Under the pieces are notes generated by a model that saw only the letters and a program-made list of their open reading frames with translations, did not search any database and was not told the DNA's origin. 64,000 bases of DNA, from contig NZ_FNBT01000002.1 in assembly GCF_900102425.1 (NCBI RefSeq), positions 186,001 to 250,000 of the forward strand, written 5' to 3'. Below, piece by piece: positions 41,939 through 51,231 of this stretch. A program made the translations under genes and the position numbers. Each line of letters opens with the position of its first letter. Position 1 is the first letter of the stretch. This DNA comes from Blastococcus aurantiacus. GTDB taxonomy: Bacteria > Actinomycetota > Actinomycetes > Mycobacteriales > Geodermatophilaceae.

Positions 41939-44900
41939 GTGAAACTCCCCCAGTCCGCCCTGGCCGTCGCCGTCACGGCCGGCATCGTCAGCGGCTTGGC
42001 GCCGTTCGTGGCGCTCGCCGCACCCCCACCGGGCGCCGCCCCCCCGGCCTTCGCGCTCACCCAGGTGAGCGGCGGCTTCCCCGGCGAGGACGACTACGTC
42101 GAGGGCCAGGTGCTCGACACCAGCGCCGACGGCCGGTTCGTCCTCTACAAGGGTCACGTCAACGCCTGGGACCGCGCCTTTCAGCCGGGCCTGTTCGTCG
42201 TGGACCGCGGGACCGGTGCCAGCCGGCTGGTGTGGGAGGACCCCGCCCGTCCCGGCAACCCCGGCGGCTTCCTGGGCCCCGACGCCGCCTCGCTGTCCGC
42301 CGACGGATCGGTGGTCGTCTGGACCACCCGGGACGACGTCGTGGCGGAGCCCAGCGACGTCTCGCGCGAGGCGTTCCGCACCGTGCTCGCCGACGGGACG
42401 ACCACCCGCATCCCGCGGTCCCCCGAGGCCGGCATGCGAGAGGTCGAGGCCGTCGACGTCTCCGCCGACGGGACGCGCGCCGCGGTCCTCGTCAGCGACG
42501 GCTGGGGCGGCCAGGCCCGCGTCGAGGTGGTCGACCTGCTCACCGGCACGGTCGTCGCCTCCCGCGAGGTCCCCGGCGCGAGCCCCGACCTCGAGCTCAG
42601 CGCCGACGGCGGCACGGTCGCGTGGCTCGAGCACGTCGAAGGACCGCTCGACGAGTGGGAGAACCCGACCTGGGACTCGGTCGCGGTCGTCGCGGCCGCC
42701 GACACCCTGGAGCCCGTCGCCTCCCTGCCCGACCACGTCGCGTACACGCCCTCCCTCGACGCCGCGGGCGAGCAGGTCGCCTACGTGGGCCCCGAGGGCG
42801 CGCTGCTGGTGGCCGATCTGACCGCCGCGGGCACCCCGCGCCGGGCGGTCGAGACCGCCGGCTCCGGCGAGGTGCACCGGCCGCAGCTGTCCGGCGACGG
42901 CACGACCGTCGTCTACGACGAGCGCAGGTACGAGGAGGGTTCCGCCGCGAGCGCCGCATGGGCCGTCGACCTGGCCAGCGGCGCCGCCACGCTCGTCGCC
43001 GGCACGTCCGAAGGTGCATCGGAGGACGACGGCTCCGGCGACGAGGGCTCCGGCGACGAGGGCGAGGAGCCCGGCTCGGTCCTCGGCACCAGCGCCTTCC
43101 GCCCGGTCCCGTCGCACGACGGCACCCATGTCGTCACCTGGCTGGACGGGAAGATCGTCATGGCCGTCGAGACCGGCGACGCGCCCGACACCACGGCACC
43201 GACGTGGCCCGCTGACGCCCGGCTGGTCGCCGAGCCGTTCGACCGCCACACCGTTCGGCTCACCTGGCCCGCGGCCACCGACGACCGCCAGGTGCGCGGC
43301 TACGAGATCACCGCCGACGGCGCCGTCCTCACCACGGTAGGCGCGGACCGGACCGGCCACGACGTCCCGCTGCACTCCGACGACCGCGCCGAGCGGGTCG
43401 TGGAGTACGGCGTCCGCGCACTCGACACCAGCGGCAACGCCTCCCCCGCGCTGACCGCCGCTGCCCGCAACAGCGCCCAGATCAGCGTGCAGCGCGCCGC
43501 CCACGACGCCTTGCGGGTCACCTGGGAAGCCAGCGACGACCCCGCCGTCACCGCTTACCGCGTGCTGCGGGCAGCCGGTGGCCAGTCGGCCGACGGCTCG
43601 CTCGGCGGCCAGTCGGAGTGGGAGCAGCTCGCCGACCGGCCCACCGGCACGACCGCGCTGCTGGACGAGGCCCTGCCGGCCCTCACCTGGTTCGACTACC
43701 GGGTCGACCTGGTCATGGACGACGGCTCGACCCGCCCGTGGGCGACCCGCACCAGCGAGCACACCGACCTCCCGGAGGCGGTGGCGATGACCGTCGACCA
43801 GGAGCGGGCGAGTTCCGTGCGGGTGGCCTGGCCGGAGCTGTCGGCCTCGGCCCCCCTGCTCCACTACCGCGTCGAGTACCGGCAGACCTGGCCGGTCCGC
43901 GAGACGGAGTGGACGCAGGCCGACCTCGTCGACCGGAGCGAGGAGCGGCTGACCACCATCAGCGGCCTCGCCCCGCGCACCACCTACGCCGTCCGCGCCG
44001 TCGCCGTCCTCGACCGCGGCTGGCCCGAGCGGCCCTGGACGCACGAGATCAGCGCCACCACTGTCAGCGAAGGCATCACCAGGCTCGACGTCCAGGCACC
44101 GCGCACCGCCGACGGCGCCGCCCTCGTCCTGGGGAGCGACCTGACCGCCACCGCCACCGGCGAGCCGGGCCTGGACGCGGAGCTGCGGCTGTGGCCCACG
44201 TCGGCGCACACCGGTGAGCCGACGGCCGTCGTCCCGATGCAGGAACCGACGCCCGGCACCTACGTCAGCGACCCCTACCGGCTCGACGGCACGCTGACCG
44301 CCGTCGGCTGGGCCGAGGTCGCGCTGACCGACGGCAGCCGCACCCTGACGCGTGGCACGACCGTCGCCCCGGTCAGCGGGCAGCTCGACCTGGAGATCGC
44401 GTCCTCGCCCGACGACCTCGGCGCGCTGAAGGCCGTGCTCAACGGGCCGCGCGGCCGGCAGGAGCTGCCGGTGACCGCACCCGGGCAGGTGAGCGTGCCG
44501 CTCTCCCCCGGCACGTGGGGCATCCAGCTGGTGGCCGGCGACGGCGAGATCGTGGCCTCCCGCGGGGTCCTGGCCGTGACCGCCGGCAAGAAGGTGGCCG
44601 TCGCGCTCGCCCCCGTCCGGGCCGCGCAGCTCGACGTGGCCCTCACCGCGCCGAACGGCGTGCCGGTGCCCGCGGGCACGCTCAGCGTGCGCGACGACCA
44701 AGGCACGCTGCTGGTCCAGCGCCGGATGGGCCCGGCGACGACGGCCACCGTCATCAACGGCCTGCCCGGCCACGTGCAGCTCACGCTGGACTACCGCTTC
44801 GACGACCAGTCGGTGCGGATCGTCCAGCCGCGCGTCACCATCGACTCCGGCACGGGCCGCTCCTCGGTGCCACTCGCCCTGGCACCGATCCCGGCCGCCA

Positions 44901-47900
44901 CCACCGACGTCACCGTGACCGGAGCCGGCAAGCCGGTCGGCTCGGCCGCCGTGCAGCTGGTGCAGACCGCCGACGACCGCACCTTCACCACGACGGCGAC
45001 CACCGGCGGCGACGGACGGGCCGTCCTCACCGGCCTGGCAGGCGCCGGCACCCTGTCGGCGACGGCGGACTTCCACACCGCCGCCGCCAAGCCGGTGGAG
45101 CTGACCGCCGACCGCCGGGGGGACCTGACGATCGACCTGCCGCGCACCCCGACCTACCGGGTGCAGCCGCACCTGGTCGTGGTGAGCCCGGACGGGGAGC
45201 GGGTCGAGCAGCCGCTCGACTGGCGCACCGCGAGCCACTTCCACGCCACGCTGCGCATGGGGTCGGGGTCGACGATGTCCGGCCGCACCATGGCGCCCTC
45301 GGTGCCCTACGAGGGCGTCGCCGGTGACCGGGTCGAGCTCTGCGCCGACGGGCGCCAGGCCCACCTGCCGCAGGGCTGCACCAGCATCGTCCTCGGCGAC
45401 GACCTCGACGCGGACATCACGCTGGAGCTGGCGCAGGTCGGCTCGGCCCGCGCCGAGCTGGTCGACGAGACCGGCACCCGCGTGGCCAACTGGACGGCGA
45501 GCATCTACCGCACGGTGGCCGGTGGCCGCGCCGAGTACGCCGGGGCCCGCACTGGCAACGGTGCCACGCCGGTGCTCGCCTTCGCCTCGGCCGGGCTGTA
45601 CACGATCACGTGGAGCGACAGCGCCGGGCGCCGCGGCACCAGCGACGTCGTCGTCGACACCGGGACCACGGCGGACCTCGGCCGGGTCACCCTGTCCAAG
45701 GCGGCGGCTGCGCCGGCCGACGTGACCGTGCAGTCGCTGCCCGACCCGGTGATGCCGGGTGCGCTGCTCGTCGTCCGGGTCTCGCTCCCGGCCTCGGACA
45801 CCGTGCGCTCGCAGCTGCGGGTCCGGCTCCCCGGCGGCACCACCGCCCAGGCCGGCACCGCGACCATCGACGGCGCCCGCGCCGCATCGACGGTCACCGA
45901 CGGCACCGTCGTCGTGCCGCTGTCGGGCCGGGGCGCCACCACGGTGCGCGTCCCGCTGACCGTGGGCTCCGACGTGCTCGACGGCGAGCTGTCCGCACCG
46001 ATCTCGCTGCGGATGGCCGACGGCGCGGTGCTGGACCTGCCGCCGTCGTCGGCGCAGGTGCGCCGGGTCGAGATGGAGGGCCCGACCGAGACGGCCGGAG
46101 CGTTCACCGTTCGCGGCCGGGCTCCGGCCGGAACACCCATCGCCGTGCGGGACGAGGCGGGCCGGGTGCTCGCCGAGACCTCCGCCGGCGCGGGTGGCCG
46201 CTGGTCGACGCCGGTGCAGCTGCACGCTCCGCTCGAGGGCGTGACGTACCGGCTGGTCGCCGTCACCACGGCGCCCGGTCCCGACGGCGGCACGGTCGAA
46301 CTGCTGTCGGAGCCGCTCGACGTCCGGTACAGCGCCTCGGACGTCAAGCCGGTGTCGATCACCGTCGACAACGCGATCGCCGACGCCCGCGGCCGCTCCG
46401 TGACCTGGGACCCGCGCACGGGCAACGCCGCGCCGACCCTGGTCTACGTGCCCTCCGTGCCCACGAAGCTCACCGCGCGCTTCGAGGACGCCTCACGGGT
46501 GCGTGGCTTCACCGCCTACATCGGCTCCGAGGAGCAGGAGGGCAGCTGCACGGCGACCGAGTGCACCGCCACCTTCCCACCGATGTCGTCCACGGACGTC
46601 GGTGAGATCGCCGTCGGCTACACGGTCGACGCCCTCCCGATGGCCAACGGCTCGACCCGCGTGCCGACGCTCGAGGAGATGGTCGCCACCGTGGCCCACC
46701 CCTTCAACGCGCCGGAGGACGCGGTGTTCGAGGTGACCGGTCGGGACGAGTACACCGGCCGGTGGTCGGTGCAGGGCATGCCGCTGGTGACTCGCTCCAG
46801 CATCGGTGCCGCCACGGAGCTGCCCGCACCGAGCGCGGCGGACCAGGCCCTGGCCGCTGCGGCCGGAGCCCCGATCCGGGGCCTGGAGGTCTCCACCCCG
46901 GGCGAGGGCGACGACAAGGAGATCGTCGTGGGCGCGTACGTGGCCACCTCGTGGCTCGACGGCGGGCCCGCCGGCCGGTCGGTGTCCGCGCTCATGGCCG
47001 ACACCAAGATCACCTGGAAGTGGGTGGAGAAGCGACTGAAGGTCGGCAAGGCGTTCTACGACCTGTACGACATCTCGGCCAACGGCGCGAACAATCAGCA
47101 GCTCGACGCGCTGATGGACCACGTCGACCTCAACATCCGGGCATGCCAGCCCGAGATCGCCGAGGAGCTCGAGGGCTACATCGACGACGCCAAGGCCACG
47201 TTGGTGCTGCACAGGTACGCGACCAACGCGCTGGACTGGGCGACGCTCGCCGGGGGCAGCTTCGCGACCACGTCGAACGAGAGCCTCGGCGGGCACATCA
47301 ACACGACGATCAAGACCCTCTTCAAGGGCGGGCTGACCTTCCTGGGCAACGCGTTCATCGAGCGCGCCGTCGAGCGGGTCGAGGCCGTGGGGATGAAGAG
47401 CTGCGACCCGCGGGTGAAGTTCGTGCCCAAGGAGTACAAGCCCGGGTCCTGGGGGGTCGGCTCGCCCACCTGGATCTTCGACCCCAGCGGCTACGTCTAC
47501 GAGGCGCTCGGTACGCAGCGGCTCGAGGGCGTGACGGCCACGGTGCTCAGCGGGCCGTCGCCGCAGGGTCCGTGGACGGCCTGGGACGCCGAGGCCTTCG
47601 GCCAGACCAACCCGCAGTCCACCTCGGTCGAGGGGACCTACGGCTGGGACGTGCCGCAGGGGTGGTGGATGGTCCGCTACGAGAAGGAGGGCTACCGGAC
47701 CGCGCACAGCGAGCCGCTGCAGGTGCTGCCCGAGCACTACGGCGTCGACGTCGACCTGCACCGGCTGGCACCGCCGGCCCTGAGCGGCGTGACCGCGACG
47801 GCCGACGGCGCGGTGGAGGTGGTCTTCGACGAGTGGATGAGCAGCGACTCGGTGCGGGCCGGCCTGTCGGTCCGCGCCGGGGCGACGGCGGTGCCCGGCA

Positions 47901-48424
47901 CCGTGACCGCCGTCGGTGAGCAGCGCTCGCCCGGGGACGTCGCGCTGGCCCGCACCTTCCGGTTCGTGCCGGCGACGCCCTTCGGCTCCGGCCAGGTGCT
48001 GACCGTGACGGCGCCGGGGACCACGCTCGACCACGGCGGGGTCACCCTCGGGGCGGACGCGACCCGGACCGTGACCGCACCGACCCGGCCGGACGGCCCA
48101 GTCTCCTGCGGCGCCCTGGGACTGAGCGTCTCCCCCGGCGGCCAGGTCCGGAAGGGCACGACCCTGACGGTCGGCGTGTCCGGTCTCCCCGGCGCCCAGG
48201 TGACGCTGCGGGCGCTCACCTCGGCCAGCGTCATCGACTGGCTCAAGGCGGTGCTGACCGGCCGGCTCGACGGTGCCCGGCCGTGGGTCGTCGTCGGCAC
48301 CGCGAAGCTGGGGACGGACGGGAAGGCGACCTTCCCCTACCGCGCCGACCGCGACACCCTGTTGCAGGCCGGGCAGCAGAACTGCCTCCTGACCGGCCGG
48401 ATCGCGGCGGTCGACGTGAAGTGA
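41939..48424 (+). CDS. Giant exported multidomain protein (beta-propeller, FN3 and Ig-like)
   Basis: A 2161-residue secreted protein. Signal peptide about 1-28 (ALAVAVTAGIVSGLAPFVAL, cleavage near ALA-AP). Residues about 40-355 resemble a TolB/WD40-type propeller with repeated SADGxxV and DxSADGTRAAVLVSD segments. An acidic Ser/Gly/Asp/Glu linker at about 360-382 leads to three FN3-like domains (about 417-505, 513-610, 614-705). Residues 705-1400 consist of many beta-sandwich modules of carboxypeptidase-regulatory and Ig-like type; 1420-1620 Ig-like; 1685-1830 is unusually helical with cysteines; about 1945-2050 is a Big_5/SbsA-like Ig domain; the final 100 residues form another beta-domain. 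No LPxTG or membrane anchor is seen. GTG 41939 has GGAG upstream. Likely surface or extracellular; function unknown. Confidence 0.88.
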   Translation: MKLPQSALAVAVTAGIVSGLAPFVALAAPPPGAAPPAFALTQVSGGFPGEDDYVEGQVLDTSADGRFVLYKGHVNAWDRAFQPGLFVVDRGTGASRLVWEDPARPGNPGGFLGPDAASLSADGSVVVWTTRDDVVAEPSDVSREAFRTVLADGTTTRIPRSPEAGMREVEAVDVSADGTRAAVLVSDGWGGQARVEVVDLLTGTVVASREVPGASPDLELSADGGTVAWLEHVEGPLDEWENPTWDSVAVVAAADTLEPVASLPDHVAYTPSLDAAGEQVAYVGPEGALLVADLTAAGTPRRAVETAGSGEVHRPQLSGDGTTVVYDERRYEEGSAASAAWAVDLASGAATLVAGTSEGASEDDGSGDEGSGDEGEEPGSVLGTSAFRPVPSHDGTHVVTWLDGKIVMAVETGDAPDTTAPTWPADARLVAEPFDRHTVRLTWPAATDDRQVRGYEITADGAVLTTVGADRTGHDVPLHSDDRAERVVEYGVRALDTSGNASPALTAAARNSAQISVQRAAHDALRVTWEASDDPAVTAYRVLRAAGGQSADGSLGGQSEWEQLADRPTGTTALLDEALPALTWFDYRVDLVMDDGSTRPWATRTSEHTDLPEAVAMTVDQERASSVRVAWPELSASAPLLHYRVEYRQTWPVRETEWTQADLVDRSEERLTTISGLAPRTTYAVRAVAVLDRGWPERPWTHEISATTVSEGITRLDVQAPRTADGAALVLGSDLTATATGEPGLDAELRLWPTSAHTGEPTAVVPMQEPTPGTYVSDPYRLDGTLTAVGWAEVALTDGSRTLTRGTTVAPVSGQLDLEIASSPDDLGALKAVLNGPRGRQELPVTAPGQVSVPLSPGTWGIQLVAGDGEIVASRGVLAVTAGKKVAVALAPVRAAQLDVALTAPNGVPVPAGTLSVRDDQGTLLVQRRMGPATTATVINGLPGHVQLTLDYRFDDQSVRIVQPRVTIDSGTGRSSVPLALAPIPAATTDVTVTGAGKPVGSAAVQLVQTADDRTFTTTATTGGDGRAVLTGLAGAGTLSATADFHTAAAKPVELTADRRGDLTIDLPRTPTYRVQPHLVVVSPDGERVEQPLDWRTASHFHATLRMGSGSTMSGRTMAPSVPYEGVAGDRVELCADGRQAHLPQGCTSIVLGDDLDADITLELAQVGSARAELVDETGTRVANWTASIYRTVAGGRAEYAGARTGNGATPVLAFASAGLYTITWSDSAGRRGTSDVVVDTGTTADLGRVTLSKAAAAPADVTVQSLPDPVMPGALLVVRVSLPASDTVRSQLRVRLPGGTTAQAGTATIDGARAASTVTDGTVVVPLSGRGATTVRVPLTVGSDVLDGELSAPISLRMADGAVLDLPPSSAQVRRVEMEGPTETAGAFTVRGRAPAGTPIAVRDEAGRVLAETSAGAGGRWSTPVQLHAPLEGVTYRLVAVTTAPGPDGGTVELLSEPLDVRYSASDVKPVSITVDNAIADARGRSVTWDPRTGNAAPTLVYVPSVPTKLTARFEDASRVRGFTAYIGSEEQEGSCTATECTATFPPMSSTDVGEIAVGYTVDALPMANGSTRVPTLEEMVATVAHPFNAPEDAVFEVTGRDEYTGRWSVQGMPLVTRSSIGAATELPAPSAADQALAAAAGAPIRGLEVSTPGEGDDKEIVVGAYVATSWLDGGPAGRSVSALMADTKITWKWVEKRLKVGKAFYDLYDISANGANNQQLDALMDHVDLNIRACQPEIAEELEGYIDDAKATLVLHRYATNALDWATLAGGSFATTSNESLGGHINTTIKTLFKGGLTFLGNAFIERAVERVEAVGMKSCDPRVKFVPKEYKPGSWGVGSPTWIFDPSGYVYEALGTQRLEGVTATVLSGPSPQGPWTAWDAEAFGQTNPQSTSVEGTYGWDVPQGWWMVRYEKEGYRTAHSEPLQVLPEHYGVDVDLHRLAPPALSGVTATADGAVEVVFDEWMSSDSVRAGLSVRAGATAVPGTVTAVGEQRSPGDVALARTFRFVPATPFGSGQVLTVTAPGTTLDHGGVTLGADATRTVTAPTRPDGPVSCGALGLSVSPGGQVRKGTTLTVGVSGLPGAQVTLRALTSASVIDWLKAVLTGRLDGARPWVVVGTAKLGTDGKATFPYRADRDTLLQAGQQNCLLTGRIAAVDVK

Positions 48425-48435
48425 CCCGGTGAGCG

Positions 48436-48471
48436 CGCGGCCCCCGGCACCCTGCGGTGCCGGGGGTCGCG
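48436..48471. terminator. Bidirectional terminator hairpin
   Basis: CCCCCGGCACC (48441-48451) and GGTGCCGGGGG (48456-48466) pair perfectly around CTGC; a G-T pair and CGCG/CGCG extend the stem to 16 pairs. It lies between the giant gene and the convergent XRE/NB-ARC gene. Confidence 0.85.
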
Positions 48472-48475
48472 TGCG

Positions 48476-50878
48476 TCAGGCCCCGGCGCGTCGCTGCTCG
48501 ACGACGCGCAGCCGCCCGGAACGGGGGACGACGCGCTCGCGCAGCTCGTGGAGCTCGAGCGCCCGACCCCGGTCGGCGGCGTCGTCGTAGGCGTCCTCGC
48601 CGAGCGCCCTGCGGGCCTGCCCGCAGGCCTCGTCCAGGGCCTGCTGGCTGAGCAGCCGGTAGCTGCCGCCCTGCGAGCCGGAGACCTCCAGCAGCGCGTC
48701 CGCGGCGCCGGCAAGCGTCGCGGCGCACTCGTGCTCGCCGGCCGCCACCTCGACGACCACCAGGCTCTGCGCGAAGTGCGCGACGTTCAGCACGTCGCCC
48801 ACCTCGTACGACAGCTCGAAGCCGGCCTCCAGCCGGCGGCGGGCCTCGGGGAGGTCGCCGGCCTGCAGCGCCCCGTGGCCGAGTCCCGCCAGTGCCATCG
48901 ACAACGCCAGCCGGTCACCGCGCTCGCGGGCGCTGGCCAGGCCGCGCTCGGTGCTGCGGACCGCTCCCGCCTCGTCACCGGCTGCGCGCAGCAGCGTGCC
49001 GCGCCAGATCGCGCACATCGAGAGCAGCCACGCGCAGCAGGAGCGGGTACCCCGCGCGGCGCCCTCGTCGGCGACGTCCAGGTGCCCTGCGGCCGCGGCC
49101 AGGTCGCCACGGATCATCGCCACCAGCGCGAGACCGGAGGAGGCGTGGGCGACGACGTCGACGTCACCGACGCGTCTGCCGTTGTCGACGGCCACCTCCC
49201 AGTGCCCCCCGGCGGCCTCGGGATCGTCGTGCGCCAGCGCCAGGCACCCCGCGGCGTTCGCCGCGACCGCGAGGTCGGCGGCGCCCGCTGCGTCCGGCAC
49301 GGCCGCGAGCCGGTCGGCGGCAGCGGCGACCACGCGCTCGGTCAGCCGGCGTCCGAACGGCACCCGCTGGCGGAACCACCAGTAGCGCTGCAGCTCCCAG
49401 CACAGGCGCGCCGCGGTCCGCAGGTCGCCACGGGCCAGTGACCGCTCGACCGCGAGCGCCGCGTCGTCCTCGTCCAGCTCCACCCGGGCCAGCCAGTGGA
49501 GCTGGTCGGCGCAGGCGTAGCCGTCGTGGGCCCGCTCGGCGAGCGCGAGGTAGTGCCGGGCGTGCGCCGCGTGGACGAGGTCGCGCTCCGGGTCGTGCAG
49601 CAGCGACCGTGCGTACTGGGCGACCGGTTCGAGCAGGTCGTAGCGCCCACCCGGGTGGACCCGGACCAGCGAGTGCTCGACCAGGACCGCCAGGCACGAG
49701 AGCACGTCCCGCTCGCCGTCGCCCGCCACCGCCTCGACCGCGTCGAGGTCGAATCCGCCGGTGAACGCACCCAGCCGCCGCAGCAGCGTCCGCGCGTCGT
49801 CGCCGAGCAGCTGGTAGCTCCAGTCCAGGGTCGCGGTCAGGGTGCGCTGGCGGGACGGCAGGTCGCGTTGCCCGCCACCGGCCATCGCGGCGTCCAGCCG
49901 GGTGAGCAGCACCGCCGGGCTGAGCAGCCGGACCTTGGCCGCGGCCAGCTCCAGGGCCAGCGGGATGCCCGCGAGCCGCGCGCACACCTGGGCCACGGCC
50001 GTGGCATTGCCCTCGTCGACGTCGAAGGCGGGTGCCACCGCGCGAGCCCGCGCGAGGAAGAGCGCGCCGGCCGGCGAGCCGGCCACCTCCTGGGCACGAG
50101 CCGACCTCCGCGGTACGGCGAGCGGCTGGACCGGGTGCTCCTGCTCGCCACGCAGCCGGAGCGCCGCGCGGCTCGTCGCGAGCAGCACCACGCCGGGGCA
50201 CCGCTCCAGCAGCTCCCCCAGGTCGGCCACCGCGTCGAGCAGGTGCTCGCAGTTGTCGACAACCAGGAGCAGACGGGCGTGCCGCAGCGCACCAGCGACC
50301 GCGGCGGGGGTGTCCATGCCCTCTCCACCGGCCAGCCCGACGCCCCGGCCGACCGCCGGGATCACCAGCGTCGGGTCGGTCAGCGCAGCGAGGGGCACCC
50401 AGGCGACGCCGTCGGGGAACGCCGCTGCCGCCCGGGCCGCCACCTCCACCGCCAGCCGCGACTTGCCCACGCCGCCGATACCGGTGAGCGTGACGACCCG
50501 CGCATCCGCCGCGCCGAGCTGGGCGGTCAGCTCGGCCACCTCGACCTCGCGGCCGACCAGCGCCGTGGGCGGCATGGGCAGCGCACTCGGCCGGAGCCCC
50601 GCGGGAGCCGACGTGACGACGTCGCCGGCCGGGCCTCGCGATCGCCGCGGAACGGCGGCGCGCAGCGCGGCCTGCTCGGCGTCCGTGAGTCCCAGCCCGT
50701 CGCCGAGCGCCCGGACGGTGTGCGGGTACGGGCGCGTGCGCGCGCCACGCTCCAGCGCGCTGATCGCGTGCGGGGTCAGACCCGAGCGCTCGGCCAGCTC
50801 CTCCTGGGTGAAACCCGCCCGTTCGCGCAGGGAACGCAGGAGCTCGGCGAACGACGCTCCTGCGGGGCTGGCGGGCAC
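48476..50878 (-). CDS. XRE-HTH / NB-ARC ATPase / TPR regulator
   Basis: An 800-residue STAND-type regulator. N-terminal helix-turn-helix about 10-65 (LRSLRERAGFTQEELAERSG, then HAISALERG). NB-ARC ATPase about 100-350: Walker A LTGIGGVGKSRLAVEV near residue 130, Walker B RLLLVVDNCEHLL, the sensor motif ATSRAALRLRGE and GIPLALELAAA. The C-terminal half (about 420-790) is alpha-helical TPR-like. Related proteins occur as putative transcription activators in actinobacteria; the signal is unknown. GTG 50878 begins 6 nt after TACGCT, which fits a leaderless promoter; a longer in-frame reading upstream lacks HTH homology. No obvious target genes are next to it. Confidence 0.88.
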   Translation of the reverse strand: MPASPAGASFAELLRSLRERAGFTQEELAERSGLTPHAISALERGARTRPYPHTVRALGDGLGLTDAEQAALRAAVPRRSRGPAGDVVTSAPAGLRPSALPMPPTALVGREVEVAELTAQLGAADARVVTLTGIGGVGKSRLAVEVAARAAAAFPDGVAWVPLAALTDPTLVIPAVGRGVGLAGGEGMDTPAAVAGALRHARLLLVVDNCEHLLDAVADLGELLERCPGVVLLATSRAALRLRGEQEHPVQPLAVPRRSARAQEVAGSPAGALFLARARAVAPAFDVDEGNATAVAQVCARLAGIPLALELAAAKVRLLSPAVLLTRLDAAMAGGGQRDLPSRQRTLTATLDWSYQLLGDDARTLLRRLGAFTGGFDLDAVEAVAGDGERDVLSCLAVLVEHSLVRVHPGGRYDLLEPVAQYARSLLHDPERDLVHAAHARHYLALAERAHDGYACADQLHWLARVELDEDDAALAVERSLARGDLRTAARLCWELQRYWWFRQRVPFGRRLTERVVAAAADRLAAVPDAAGAADLAVAANAAGCLALAHDDPEAAGGHWEVAVDNGRRVGDVDVVAHASSGLALVAMIRGDLAAAAGHLDVADEGAARGTRSCCAWLLSMCAIWRGTLLRAAGDEAGAVRSTERGLASARERGDRLALSMALAGLGHGALQAGDLPEARRRLEAGFELSYEVGDVLNVAHFAQSLVVVEVAAGEHECAATLAGAADALLEVSGSQGGSYRLLSQQALDEACGQARRALGEDAYDDAADRGRALELHELRERVVPRSGRLRVVEQRRAGA

Positions 50879-51043
50879 GCGGGCAGCGTAGAGAAACCGG
50901 GCGGTCCGCACAGGACCGATGCGCGCGGCCCACGATCGAGTTCGGGCTCCGGCCAGGCGCATCAGCAGGGCCGCGAGGCGCCGTCCTGCGCGTAGCGTCG
51001 CCCCACGGAGCCGTCCAGGCTCCCGACGAGCGGAGCGCACGCC

Positions 51044-51184
51044 ATGGGTGACAAGTCCCCGAAACAGTCGTCAGCGAAGAAGCCCGCGGGGAAGTCCATC
51101 AAGGAGAAGCGGCAGGACAAGCGGAACGCCGCCGACACGTCCTCGCAGATGGACAACCTGACGCACGGCAGCAAGAAGCACTGA
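51044..51184 (+). CDS. 46-residue basic conserved peptide
   Basis: Starts MGDKSPKQSSAKKPAGKSIK and is lysine-rich throughout, ending in GSKKH. Short lysine-rich proteins with the MGDKSPK start are widely conserved in actinobacteria but uncharacterised; a nucleic-acid association is possible. GGAG is about 9 nt before the ATG, and a strong terminator lies 13 bp after the stop. It is divergent from the XRE/NB-ARC regulator. Confidence 0.78.
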   Translation: MGDKSPKQSSAKKPAGKSIKEKRQDKRNAADTSSQMDNLTHGSKKH

Positions 51185-51196
51185 GCCGCTGAGCGA

Positions 51197-51224
51197 CGGG
51201 CGGCGCACACGGGTGCGCCGCCCG
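51197..51224. terminator. Bidirectional terminator hairpin
   Basis: CGGGCGGCGCAC (51197-51208) and GTGCGCCGCCCG (51213-51224), a perfect 12-bp stem with loop ACGG. It ends the small peptide gene and the convergent ThDP enzyme gene. Confidence 0.85.
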
Positions 51225-51231
51225 CCCAGGG

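Noticed and set aside
41240-46225. 1661-residue open frame opposite the giant protein gene
   Set aside because: Composition is Arg/Gly/Ala-rich without domains; it is the antisense shadow of the beta-rich exported protein and of the SRPBCC gene.
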